NCBI GenBank assembly: GCA_905214735.1
Contig: CAJMNI010000035.1
Location: 1-27,435, forward strand
Source: an uncultured bacterium
Lineage (GTDB): Bacteria > Bacteroidota > Bacteroidia > Bacteroidales > Muribaculaceae
Direction of reading: 5' to 3'
DNA: 27,435 nucleotides
Notes under the pieces: model-generated
The model's input: only the letters and a program-made list of their open reading frames with translations
Told to the model about the DNA's origin: nothing
The model's database searches: none
Position numbers and translations under genes: made by a program
Part shown: positions 16,060 through 24,270 of the stretch, piece after piece
Layout of the letters: every line of letters starts with the position of its first letter
How positions within the stretch are numbered: the first letter of the stretch is position 1

Positions 16060-16326
16060 ATGGATAAAAAAGATCTGGAAAAGCTGATTCTCGAGGCAGT
16101 GGAAGATTACATCTCTTCCGACGAGAGTTATGATGACGATGCGCAGCTCCGCATCGATCCGGCTACTTTCACGGTAGACATAGCCGACGGGGAGGATGCC
16201 GAAGATCCCGCCGACACGCGCGATTATTACGACATCATGGACCTGGTGGAGATGAATGCCGAGGGTCGCTGGATTCCCGAGCCTGAGGCGATAGCCTCCG
16301 TCGCCGCCGAATATAGCGGCGAATAG
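16060..16326 (+). CDS. Small acidic hypothetical protein
   Basis: An 88-residue, strongly acidic protein with no signal peptide or membrane segment. It has a lysine-containing N-terminal helix (MDKKDLEKLILEAVEDYISS), an acid-rich middle (DESYDDDAQ and DGEDAEDPADTRDYYDI) and a C-terminal part LVEMNAEGRWIPEPEAI. I do not recognise a family. ATG lies 5 bases after the BI-1 stop and the codon use matches the neighbours, which supports a real gene in the same operon. A bidirectional terminator follows. Confidence 0.75.
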   Translation: MDKKDLEKLILEAVEDYISSDESYDDDAQLRIDPATFTVDIADGEDAEDPADTRDYYDIMDLVEMNAEGRWIPEPEAIASVAAEYSGE

Positions 16327-16417
16327 TCGCTTCTTATATATCGAGAAGATTCAACAATCCTATGACTTCAGAATCTGAATCCTTAATAAAAATAAAGGGA
16401 TTCAAAACAAGGTAAAT

Positions 16418-16447
16418 AAAGGCGGCGTCCGTGAGGGCGCCGCCTTT
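16418..16447. terminator. Bidirectional terminator between the acidic protein gene and pnp
   Basis: The 10-bp perfect stem AAAGGCGGCG (16418-16427) / CGCCGCCTTT (16438-16447) has loop TCCGTGAGGG. The plus strand continues into TTTT and the minus strand into TTTATTTACC, so it serves the two convergent genes on either side. Confidence 0.85.
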
Positions 16448-16482
16448 TATGATGGGGTTGCTGTCACCGCAGGTTGCGGGGA

Positions 16483-18807
16483 TCAGTCGTTGTTGTGGTC
16501 GTCGTGGTTGCGGGGAGTGAACGTGCGCGGGCCGCGGTCGTTGCGCGGGCCACGGTCACCGTCGCGACGCGGGCCTCTGGGGCCGCGGTCGCCGTCACGG
16601 CGCGGACGGTCGCCATCGCGACGCGGGCCGCGCGGACGAGCCTCACGCTCCACATATCCCTCCGGCTTCGGAGTCAGCGCACGCATCGACAAGCGGTATT
16701 TGCCCGTCTTCTTGTCGATCTCGATGAGCTTAACCTTAACCTTGTCGCCCTCTTTGAGACCGCTTGCAGCCATGTCGTCGAGACGCTCCCAGGCAATCTC
16801 GCTGATGTGGAGCAGACCGTCGCGGCCGGGCATGAACTCAACAAACGCGCCGAAGTCGAGGATCGAACGGACAGTTCCGTCGTAAACCTCGCCCTCCTCG
16901 GGCTGAGCCACGATAGCCTTGATCTTCGCGAGAGCAGCGTCGATGCTTGCCTTGTCTTTCGAGGCGATCTCCACGCGTCCTACGCCTGTCTTCTCGTCTT
17001 CGTCGATGGAGATGGTCGTGCCCGTCTCCTCCTGCATGGCCTGGATCACCTTGCCCTGCGGGCCGATAACGGCGCCGATCATCTCCTTCGGAATCTCGAT
17101 CGTCACCAGACGCGGCACGTGGGGCTTGTAGTCCTCGCGCGGCTCGGGGATGGTCTCGTTGATGATGTTGAGGATGTGCAGACGGCCTTCCTTTGCCTGG
17201 TTGAGGGCCTTCTCAAGCACCTCGTAGCTCAGACCGTCGCATTTGATATCCATCTGAGTGGCGGTGATGCCCTTGGTTGTTCCGGTCACCTTGAAGTCCA
17301 TGTCTCCGAGGTGGTCTTCGTCGCCGAGGATATCGGAGAGGATGGCATATTTCACGTTCCCCTTGTCGGAGATCAGACCCATGGCCACTCCGGCAACGGG
17401 GCGTTTCATCTTCACGCCGGCGTCGAGCAGGGCGAGCGTGCCGCCGCAGACGGTTGCCATCGACGACGAACCGTTGCTCTCCAGAATGTCGGAAACGATG
17501 CGGCAGGTGTAGGGGAAATCATCGGGGAACATGCGCTTGAGGGCGCGGTGTGCAAGATTTCCGTGACCCACTTCGCGGCGGCCTACTCCGCGCTGCGGAC
17601 GGGCCTCGCCTGTGGAGAAGGGAGGGAAGTTGTAGTGGAGCAGGAAGCGCTCTTTGCTCTGGTTGAGCACGTCGTCGACAATCTTCTCGTCGAGCGTGGT
17701 GCCGAGCGTGCAGGTCACGAGCGCCTGGGTCTCGCCGCGGGTGAAGATGGCAGCTCCGTGAGGGCCGGGAAGATAGTCAACCTCGCACCAGATGGGGCGG
17801 ATGTCGGTCGTCTTGCGGCCGTCGAGACGGATACCCTCGTCGAGCACGCAGCGGCGCATGGCCTCTTTCTCCACATCGTGATAATATTTCTTGACCATCG
17901 CCACGCGCTGGTCTTCGGTATATTTCTCAAGCTGCTCCTCGGTCATTTCGGGGAGGGCGTCAATATATTCCTGGCAGATCGCGTCAAACTGCTCCTGGCG
18001 CCAGTGCTTGTCGGCTGTGCCGGTGCGCGCGATGGCGTAGGCCTTGTCGTAGCATTTGGCGTGAACATCCTCGCGGAGCTCGTCGTCGTTGACCTCGTGG
18101 CAATATTCGCGCTTGGTCTCCTTTCCGGCCTCTTTCATGAGCTCCATCTGGGCGACACACTGCTTCTTGATCTCCTCGTGGGCCACTTTGAGGGCTTCGA
18201 GAAGCTCGGCTTCCGACACTTCGTTCATCTCGCCTTCGACCATCATGATGTTGTCGTAGGTGGCGCCGACCATCAGCTCGATGTCGGCGTTCTCCATCTG
18301 CACGAACGTCGGGTTGATCACCCATTCACCGTCGACACGCGCGATGCGCACCTCGGAAATCGGGCCCTGGAAGGGAACGTCGCTGCACATCAGCGCGGCC
18401 GAAGCGGCGATGCCGGCGAGGGCGTCGGGAGCTTCGTTCTCATCTGCTGAATAGAGAGTGACGTTGACAAATGTCTCTGCGTGATAATTGTCGGGGAAAA
18501 GAGGACGGAGCACACGGTCAACCAGACGCGAGGTCAGGATCTCGTAGTCGCTCGAACGTCCTTCACGTTTGAGGAATCCGCCGGGATAGCGTCCAATCGA
18601 CGCATATTTCTCTTTGTATTCGACTGTGAGGGGCATGAAGTCGACCCCTTCGCCGGCCTCCTGGGCCGAGCATACGGTGGCGAGCAACATCGTCTTGCCC
18701 ATGCGCACCTCTACCGCTCCATCGGCTTGCTTGGCAAGTTTGCCGGTCTCGATCGTGATCTCACGTCCGTCGGGCAGCGCGATGGTTTTCTTGATTGGTT
18801 TCAACAT
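16483..18807 (-). CDS. pnp: Polyribonucleotide nucleotidyltransferase (PNPase)
   Basis: A 774-residue phosphorolytic 3'-5' exoribonuclease, trimeric in other bacteria. It has a first RNase PH domain (GKLAKQADGAVEVRMGKTML), the alpha-helical linker, a second RNase PH domain with RTDIR-like and VGHGNLAHRALKRM motifs, a KH domain at about 570-637 (EMIGAVIGPQGKVIQAMQ), an S1 domain at about 638-717 (VYDGTVRSILDFGAFVEFMP) and a 57-residue tail made of repeated RRDGDRGPRGP units ending in an Asn/Asp/His-rich stretch. The tail is absent from E. coli PNPase and may add RNA or protein binding. ATG at 18805-18807. A -7 box lies 85 bases upstream, leaving room for a leader that could be autoregulated. 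Confidence 0.97.
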   Translation of the reverse strand: MLKPIKKTIALPDGREITIETGKLAKQADGAVEVRMGKTMLLATVCSAQEAGEGVDFMPLTVEYKEKYASIGRYPGGFLKREGRSSDYEILTSRLVDRVLRPLFPDNYHAETFVNVTLYSADENEAPDALAGIAASAALMCSDVPFQGPISEVRIARVDGEWVINPTFVQMENADIELMVGATYDNIMMVEGEMNEVSEAELLEALKVAHEEIKKQCVAQMELMKEAGKETKREYCHEVNDDELREDVHAKCYDKAYAIARTGTADKHWRQEQFDAICQEYIDALPEMTEEQLEKYTEDQRVAMVKKYYHDVEKEAMRRCVLDEGIRLDGRKTTDIRPIWCEVDYLPGPHGAAIFTRGETQALVTCTLGTTLDEKIVDDVLNQSKERFLLHYNFPPFSTGEARPQRGVGRREVGHGNLAHRALKRMFPDDFPYTCRIVSDILESNGSSSMATVCGGTLALLDAGVKMKRPVAGVAMGLISDKGNVKYAILSDILGDEDHLGDMDFKVTGTTKGITATQMDIKCDGLSYEVLEKALNQAKEGRLHILNIINETIPEPREDYKPHVPRLVTIEIPKEMIGAVIGPQGKVIQAMQEETGTTISIDEDEKTGVGRVEIASKDKASIDAALAKIKAIVAQPEEGEVYDGTVRSILDFGAFVEFMPGRDGLLHISEIAWERLDDMAASGLKEGDKVKVKLIEIDKKTGKYRLSMRALTPKPEGYVEREARPRGPRRDGDRPRRDGDRGPRGPRRDGDRGPRNDRGPRTFTPRNHDDHNND

Positions 18808-18891
18808 AAAATCTTTATTGTTTTTCTTCGCAAATTCACTTTTATGCCCGACAGGTTTTCACCGGCCGGGCCGTAATTTCCAAAAATCTCA

Positions 18892-18899
18892 CAAATTTA
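18892..18899 (-). promoter_or_regulatory. Probable -7 element of pnp
   Basis: The minus strand reads TAAATTTG, an exact TAnnTTTG match. No TTTG is found 19-21 bases further upstream, so support is partial. The implied leader of about 80 bases includes the GC-rich inverted segment CCGGCCGG at 18862-18869. Confidence 0.45.
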
Positions 18900-19000
18900 C
18901 TAAAAATTTTCCATATTCACACCTCTTTAATAAATAAAATGCTCCGCGACAATCGAGAAATGGGAAAAGAAATTTTTTTTCATCATGGTTTTGCCTCAGA

Positions 19001-19032
19001 TTTGCCGATTTTGAGCATAATTTGTAAATTTG
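19001..19032 (+). promoter_or_regulatory. Promoter of the thioredoxin-fold lipoprotein gene
   Basis: TTTG at 19001-19004, a 20-base spacer and TAAATTTG at 19025-19032. The -7 element ends only 6 bases before the ATG at 19039, so transcription should start at or next to the initiation codon. Confidence 0.75.
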
Positions 19033-19038
19033 CACTCT

Positions 19039-20115
19039 ATGAAATCAATCTTTCTGAATATAGCGGCCGCATCTGCCGCAGCATTGCTGCTCGCCGGTTG
19101 CGGCGAAGCTAAATTTAAAGTTTCCGGCGAAGTCGACGGCGCCGAGGGTAAATATGTGAAACTCGAGAAGTCGGACTATTCCGGCCGGTGGGTGGTGCTC
19201 GATTCCGCCGAAGTCAGCGGCGACGGCGAATTTTCTATCTCGTCGCCCGCACCTGAGTCGCCCGAAATCTACCGTCTGAGTCTCAACGACCGTTACATCT
19301 ATCTTCCCGTCGACTCTGTGGAACAGCTGACCGTCACGACTTCGGCCTCCGGCTTCGGAAGCGAGTTTGACGTGAAGGGTTCGGAGAATGCCGTGAATCT
19401 CGCATCGTTCGAGAAGGAGCTGATGAAAGCCGACCATTCCGATCCGGCCGCCGTCGAAGCCTTCAAGCGCGGCGTCTATACGAAGTATATCCAGAATGCC
19501 CACGGGAGCATCGTGAGCTATTATCTGCTCACCAAGACGGTCAACGGCCGTCCGCTTTTCGATCCGCAAAACCCGGATGACGCGAAGTATTATGCCGCAG
19601 TGGCGACGCAGTTCGATCTCTACCGGCCCAAAGACCCCCACGGGAAGATGCTCCACGACGCCGCTATCCAGGCCCAGCGCAACCGAGCCTCGAGCCAGGG
19701 CCGCAAAACGGTGATGCACGCGCAGCAGCTCAAGGTGCTCGAAATCGAACTGCCCGATGCCTCCAATGTGAAAAGACGCCTCTCCGACGTGGTGGGGAAA
19801 GGCAAGCCTGTAGTGGTAATATTCAGCCTCATGAACCATCCCGACTCGCCGGCGATCAACCGCGAGCTCGCCCGCATCTACAATTCCAAAGCGGGCGGCG
19901 TGGAATTCTATCAGGTTTCTCTCGACCAGGACCACTATCTCTGGCGCGACGCCGCCGTCAACCTTCCCTGGATCAACGTGATCGATCCCGGAGGCACATC
20001 CAATGCCCCAATCGATTATAACGTGACCGAAATCCCGTCGTTCTATATCTACGACGCTTCGGGCGAGCTCGTGAGCAGCACCAAAAATATCGCCGATCTT
20101 CCCCGCATGATCTGA
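19039..20115 (+). CDS. DUF4369/TlpA-like thioredoxin-fold lipoprotein lacking redox cysteines
   Basis: A 358-residue lipoprotein with lipobox LLAGC (Cys21). Residues 25-125 form a beta-rich DUF4369-type N-terminal domain (KVSGEVDGAEGKYVKLEKSD), followed by a helical region and a C-terminal thioredoxin fold from about residue 230: LSDVVGKGKPVVVIFSLMNH, VEFYQVSLDQDHYLWR, and EIPSFYIYDASGELVS with the cis-proline at Pro333. Where TlpA/ResA proteins have WCxxC, this protein reads MNHPDS (265-270), so it cannot do dithiol chemistry and may be a binding or structural relative. The ATG at 19039 is required for the signal peptide; a TTG three codons earlier lies inside the promoter. The SUI1 gene follows after 23 bases. 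Confidence 0.87.
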   Translation: MKSIFLNIAAASAAALLLAGCGEAKFKVSGEVDGAEGKYVKLEKSDYSGRWVVLDSAEVSGDGEFSISSPAPESPEIYRLSLNDRYIYLPVDSVEQLTVTTSASGFGSEFDVKGSENAVNLASFEKELMKADHSDPAAVEAFKRGVYTKYIQNAHGSIVSYYLLTKTVNGRPLFDPQNPDDAKYYAAVATQFDLYRPKDPHGKMLHDAAIQAQRNRASSQGRKTVMHAQQLKVLEIELPDASNVKRRLSDVVGKGKPVVVIFSLMNHPDSPAINRELARIYNSKAGGVEFYQVSLDQDHYLWRDAAVNLPWINVIDPGGTSNAPIDYNVTEIPSFYIYDASGELVSSTKNIADLPRMI

Positions 20116-20138
20116 TCCGGCATAATTTCGACGCAACT

Positions 20139-20468
20139 ATGGATTGGAAAGATATGCTTTCGCAACTGCGCGACAGCGGCGACCTCCCGGAAGGGGAGGC
20201 GCCGGCAGAACCGGTCTTCCCGGAGGCCGCGTCGCCTAAAGACACCCTTCGCGTGATCCTCGACAAAAAGGGGAGGAAAGGTAAGACGGCCACTATCATC
20301 GAAGGCTTTACCATCGGCGACGAGGCTGTGGCCGAGGTGGCTTCCGCGCTGAAGAAGAGTCTCGGTTGCGGCGGAAGTTCGCGCGGCGGCGAGATACTCG
20401 TGCAGGGCGACGTGCGTGAAAAATGCACCGAATTCCTCCGCCGGATGGGGTATCGCGTGAAAGGTTAA
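20139..20468 (+). CDS. SUI1/eIF1-domain translation factor (YciH-like)
   Basis: A 109-residue protein whose C-terminal two thirds is a SUI1 domain: DTLRVILDKKGRKGKTATII, VASALKKSLGCGGSSRGGEI and LVQGDVREKCTEFLRRMGY. In archaea and eukaryotes eIF1 checks start-codon selection on the small ribosomal subunit; the bacterial YciH homologues have a weaker, stress-linked effect on initiation fidelity. The N-terminal 35 residues are Pro/Glu-rich and probably flexible. It lies 23 bases after the lipoprotein gene and 7 bases before the helicase gene, so it is likely in the middle of a three-gene operon. Confidence 0.92.
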   Translation: MDWKDMLSQLRDSGDLPEGEAPAEPVFPEAASPKDTLRVILDKKGRKGKTATIIEGFTIGDEAVAEVASALKKSLGCGGSSRGGEILVQGDVREKCTEFLRRMGYRVKG

Positions 20469-20475
20469 AAGATAA

Positions 20476-23400
20476 ATGAATATGTCGGGCATTGCAAATT
20501 CGAAACTCGAGCTTCAGCGGGCCTCGGCAGGCTCGGGGAAGACCTTTACCCTCGCCAAGAAATTCATCTGGTATTTCATCACCATCGTCGACGAGGATGG
20601 CCGGATCCGCCTGCGCACGCGCCCCGAACTCAACGACTCTCTCCGGCATATACTGGCAGTGACCTTCACCAACAAGGCCACCAACGAGATGCGCCAGCGA
20701 ATCATCAAGCGTCTCGACTCCCTGGCAAATCCGGGCGACAAAACGCTCACCGGCTATAAAGCTCCCGATTATCTCGAGGAGTTTTCACGCAACCTCGGCG
20801 TGGCAGAAGAGGAAGTCAGCAAGACCTGCCGCGAGGCGCTGAGGGTGCTCCTCGGCAATTATTCCGATTTCAACGTCGCCACGATCGACTCTTTCTTCCA
20901 GCGCGTGCTCCACACACTGGCTTACGAGACCGATTCAGGAAATTCATTCCGCGTCGAACTCGACTCGGATTATCTCTCGCAGGTAGGCGTAGACGCCACT
21001 CTCGACGAGGTCGACAAAGACCTTGCTTCGGAGGCTGCCTTCTGGGTGCAACTCATCATGGACGGAAAGGAGAGCAAGTCGTGGAATATCTTCCTGAAAA
21101 AGATAAGCACCTTTTCCAGATCGGAATCCCCCTATCAGTATCTGATCAATTCGATGAATAAACTCGAATCGGAAGATTACAAGGCGATCCGCCATGAGAT
21201 GGAGGAGTATTTCTCGGCCGGTACGGATAGCAAGGTCGATTTCGCGGCGCTTTACGGCGAGATGACCTCCGTGATGGAGCAGCCGATAAAGGATGCGTTC
21301 AAGGCATTGACCGATTTCGCCTCCGGCTATAGGGCCGCGATGCCCCCGGTGATGCTGGAGCAGAAGAGCACCACCAATCTTGGCAAGATCGCAGCTGCCG
21401 CCGACAAGATCGTCGGCGCACGGTTTGACCTGCCTCTGAAGGATAAAAAATCGGAAGAGATAATCGAGGCCTGCCCTCAGAAACTTCTCTCCGGACCCAC
21501 TGTCGAGAAATTTTTCAGCAAGAATCCCGGTGTCGAGGAGAAGGTGAGGGAGCTCGCCGACCGACTGAACTCCCTCTATGCATCCTGGCGGGAGCTCCGC
21601 CTGTCGCCGGAAAGCCGGGAATGGTTCCTCTATAAAAAGGCTCTTCCCTTCTTAGGACTGATGATGACCATCAGCCGCAAACGCGAAGAGTATCTCCAGA
21701 AGCAGAATGCAGTGGAACTCGGCGAGACGGCCATGATTCTCTCGAAGTTCGTCACGGCCGACGACGCCCCCTTCATCTACGAACGGCTCGGGTCGCGTCT
21801 CAACCATTTCCTTATCGACGAATTTCAGGACACTTCGAAGCTCCAGTGGCAGCTGATGAGTCCGCTTCTCGAGGAGAGCCTTGGCAGCGGACTGGGCAAT
21901 GACAGTCTGATTATCGGCGACGCCAAGCAGAGCATCTACCGTTTCCGCAACGCCGACCCCTCGCTGATCACCACCGAAGTTCCGGCCCGGATCCGGAGCG
22001 TGGAATTTCACGGTGATTCCCCGGCGGAAAACACCAACTGGCGAAGCGACCGGCGCATCGTGAAATTCAACAATTCCTTTTTCCATTATCTTGCCGGGGT
22101 GCTCACCGACGGTTTCCCGGGTTCCGACGAACATCCTGAGGAAGGACGCATGAATTTCCGCACGATCTATTCCAACGTGATCCAGTATCTGAAGACACTC
22201 CGGAAGAAGGATCTTCCGGAAGTCAACAAGGGTTATGTCGGAGTCAGGTTCACCCGGGCCTCGTCGCGGCGGAGCGGAGGTCCCGACCACTCTTCGAAAA
22301 CGGTGATACCGAAGGAAGTGCCCGAACTGGTGGCGTCGCTGCTGAAGCGCGGATACGCTATGCGCGACATCGCCGTGCTGGTCGACACCAACAAACAGGG
22401 ATCGGCGATTATCGACAGTTTCATCGACTATAACCGACGGCTTGCCGCGAGGGTCGAGACTCAGCCGGATTCCGAAGCCACGCCGATACGTTTTGTAAGC
22501 GAGCAGTCGCTGCTGGTCGGCGAAGCTCCGGCGGTGCATTCGATTCTTGCCGTGCTGGAAGGAATAGCGCGCGGGTCGGATCCCGACATGGAGCGCAGGA
22601 ACTGGAACGACATGGCCTGCAGCTATCGGTTCTATGCCCGGGAACATGCCGGAGAAGACCGGGCGCAGATTCTGCGCGGCTTTTTCGAAAGCGGCGGCGA
22701 CAAGAATGAGAAGGCGGCCCTCAACGCCATGATGAGCGAAATGCAGTCGCTGGCTCTTCCGGCTCTTGTGGAGGCCGCAGTGGAAAGGTTCGTCTCCGAT
22801 GCGGAAAGAGAACGCGACGCCATCTTTATCGCCGCTTTCCAGGATATTGTGCTGGAATATTGCGAAACCCATCCTACAGATGTCGCTTCGTTTCTCGCCT
22901 GGTGGAAACGCAAGAGCAAGAGCGCGGCGATCTCTTCTCCGGAGGGTGTCGACGCCGTGAGGGTGATGACGATCCATAAGTCGAAAGGACTGGAGTTCGG
23001 CTGCGTGATAGTTCCCTTCGCCGACTGGGACATGTCCGACCACAGCGACGGCAAGGAGTGGCGATGGGTGAAACCGTCGCCGAGGCTGGCGTCGAAAAGT
23101 TTCTCGCAGCCATTGCCCCCATATTTGCCAGTGGCGGTTTCCGACGAACTTGTCGACACCGACGAGGAGTATCTCCTCACGGAATATTACGACGCCCGCA
23201 AGCTCGACGATCTCAACAAGGCATACGTGGCCTTTACGCGCGCCACTCACGAGCTTTACATCTTCTCCGAACTTCCGGCCCCGACGAAGAAAAAGAAGGA
23301 GGAAGGAAGATATGCCGGTCCCGGGAAGATGTCGGAACTGCTGAAGGAGTTCCTTGACTCGGGTTGCGCTTCGGTGACCGGATCGGGAGAGGGGAGTGCG

Positions 23401-24207
23401 GCTGCCGATGTGTCGAGAAGCCGTCTGCTCGGAAGCTATCTTATCTCTCCCTGCGACGAGAATCCTTATAGTCAGGAAGCCGCAGATACCGCCGAAGCCG
23501 TTGAAGCCGATGGGGCTGCTGACTGTGAGCCCGACTGCTATTCGATAGGCACGGCTCTCGAGCGGGTGAATTTGCCTGCGAAGATAGAAAATCGCGGGAA
23601 GGATGTGCTGACCCTCGAGGAATACAGGGCGGAGAGGGTGCCGGAGTCGATTCATTTCCGCGAGGAGTCGCTTCCGGATGTGGTCGATGCCGGAGAGGAT
23701 TATGAAGAGCGCGACGAACGTGACGATGATCCGAGATCGTATGGCAATCTGCGTCATGCGGTGTTCGAAAACGTGAGGGTGGCTTCCAATCTTCATCGGG
23801 CCGTGAGGTTGCTCACGCTGAAGGGACTCGTGTCGGACGCGGAGGAGAAGAGCATCGAGGCCGAACTGCGCGAGGCCATCGACAGCGTGGCCGACCGGAA
23901 CTGGTTTGCCCCGGATCTTGCGCGCGTGTTCAACGAGCGGCCGCTGCTGAAGCGTGACGAGACCGACCGGCGCCCCGACAGGGTGGCGGTCTTCCCCGAC
24001 GGCCACGCGGAGGTGATCGACTATAAGTTCGGAAAAATCCCCGGCGACAACCGCCATATCAATCAGGTGAGACGCTATATGTGGGGACTCGTCGAGACCC
24101 GCAAGTTCAGCCGGGTCAGGGGCTTCGTGTGGTATGTCAGGGAGAAAAAGATCGTTGAGGTCAGTCTGCGCCGCGAAGAGCGCCCCGGCAAAGGGAATAA
24201 CCGTTGA
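20476..24207 (+). CDS. UvrD/AddA-like helicase with C-terminal PD-(D/E)XK nuclease
   Basis: A 1243-residue superfamily 1A helicase-nuclease of the RecB/AddA class, which processes DNA double-strand ends for recombination. Motif I ASAGSGKT is at about 16-23, the adjacent AVTFTNKATNEMRQRI follows, motif II DEFQD is at 448-452, motif III GDAKQSIYRFRNADP at about 481-495, and motif V/VI regions include VMTIHKSKGLEF (about 830) and YVAFTRATHELYIFSE. The C-terminal nuclease has Asp1168 (RPDRV), Asp1182 and Lys1184 (VIDYKFG) and Gln1197 (NQVRRYMW), the PD-(D/E)XK pattern. The starting ATG could also be two codons in (20482). No AddB/RecC-like partner is in the window. It starts 7 bases after the SUI1 gene. 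Confidence 0.93.
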   Translation: MNMSGIANSKLELQRASAGSGKTFTLAKKFIWYFITIVDEDGRIRLRTRPELNDSLRHILAVTFTNKATNEMRQRIIKRLDSLANPGDKTLTGYKAPDYLEEFSRNLGVAEEEVSKTCREALRVLLGNYSDFNVATIDSFFQRVLHTLAYETDSGNSFRVELDSDYLSQVGVDATLDEVDKDLASEAAFWVQLIMDGKESKSWNIFLKKISTFSRSESPYQYLINSMNKLESEDYKAIRHEMEEYFSAGTDSKVDFAALYGEMTSVMEQPIKDAFKALTDFASGYRAAMPPVMLEQKSTTNLGKIAAAADKIVGARFDLPLKDKKSEEIIEACPQKLLSGPTVEKFFSKNPGVEEKVRELADRLNSLYASWRELRLSPESREWFLYKKALPFLGLMMTISRKREEYLQKQNAVELGETAMILSKFVTADDAPFIYERLGSRLNHFLIDEFQDTSKLQWQLMSPLLEESLGSGLGNDSLIIGDAKQSIYRFRNADPSLITTEVPARIRSVEFHGDSPAENTNWRSDRRIVKFNNSFFHYLAGVLTDGFPGSDEHPEEGRMNFRTIYSNVIQYLKTLRKKDLPEVNKGYVGVRFTRASSRRSGGPDHSSKTVIPKEVPELVASLLKRGYAMRDIAVLVDTNKQGSAIIDSFIDYNRRLAARVETQPDSEATPIRFVSEQSLLVGEAPAVHSILAVLEGIARGSDPDMERRNWNDMACSYRFYAREHAGEDRAQILRGFFESGGDKNEKAALNAMMSEMQSLALPALVEAAVERFVSDAERERDAIFIAAFQDIVLEYCETHPTDVASFLAWWKRKSKSAAISSPEGVDAVRVMTIHKSKGLEFGCVIVPFADWDMSDHSDGKEWRWVKPSPRLASKSFSQPLPPYLPVAVSDELVDTDEEYLLTEYYDARKLDDLNKAYVAFTRATHELYIFSELPAPTKKKKEEGRYAGPGKMSELLKEFLDSGCASVTGSGEGSAAADVSRSRLLGSYLISPCDENPYSQEAADTAEAVEADGAADCEPDCYSIGTALERVNLPAKIENRGKDVLTLEEYRAERVPESIHFREESLPDVVDAGEDYEERDERDDDPRSYGNLRHAVFENVRVASNLHRAVRLLTLKGLVSDAEEKSIEAELREAIDSVADRNWFAPDLARVFNERPLLKRDETDRRPDRVAVFPDGHAEVIDYKFGKIPGDNRHINQVRRYMWGLVETRKFSRVRGFVWYVREKKIVEVSLRREERPGKGNNR

Positions 24208-24213
24208 CCCAAA

Positions 24214-24245
24214 TTTGCAGAATATAACGGAAATAGTTAACTTTG
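24214..24245 (+). promoter_or_regulatory. Promoter of the gldE-like gene
   Basis: TTTG at 24214-24217, a 20-base spacer and TAACTTTG at 24238-24245. It starts 7 bases after the helicase stop codon. The predicted start is near 24251. Confidence 0.8.
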
Positions 24246-24270
24246 CAGAATAATCAACACCTAATTTACT

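Noticed and set aside
16474..18450. Plus-strand ORF of 658 codons opposite pnp
   Set aside because: It lies entirely antisense to a complete PNPase gene; the translation is low-complexity Val/Arg/Leu/His-rich with no domain, the expected shadow of high-GC codon use.
21652..24057. Minus-strand ORF of 801 codons opposite the helicase
   Set aside because: Antisense shadow; the helicase motifs on the plus strand are complete and the antisense product is His/Arg/Val-rich without motifs.
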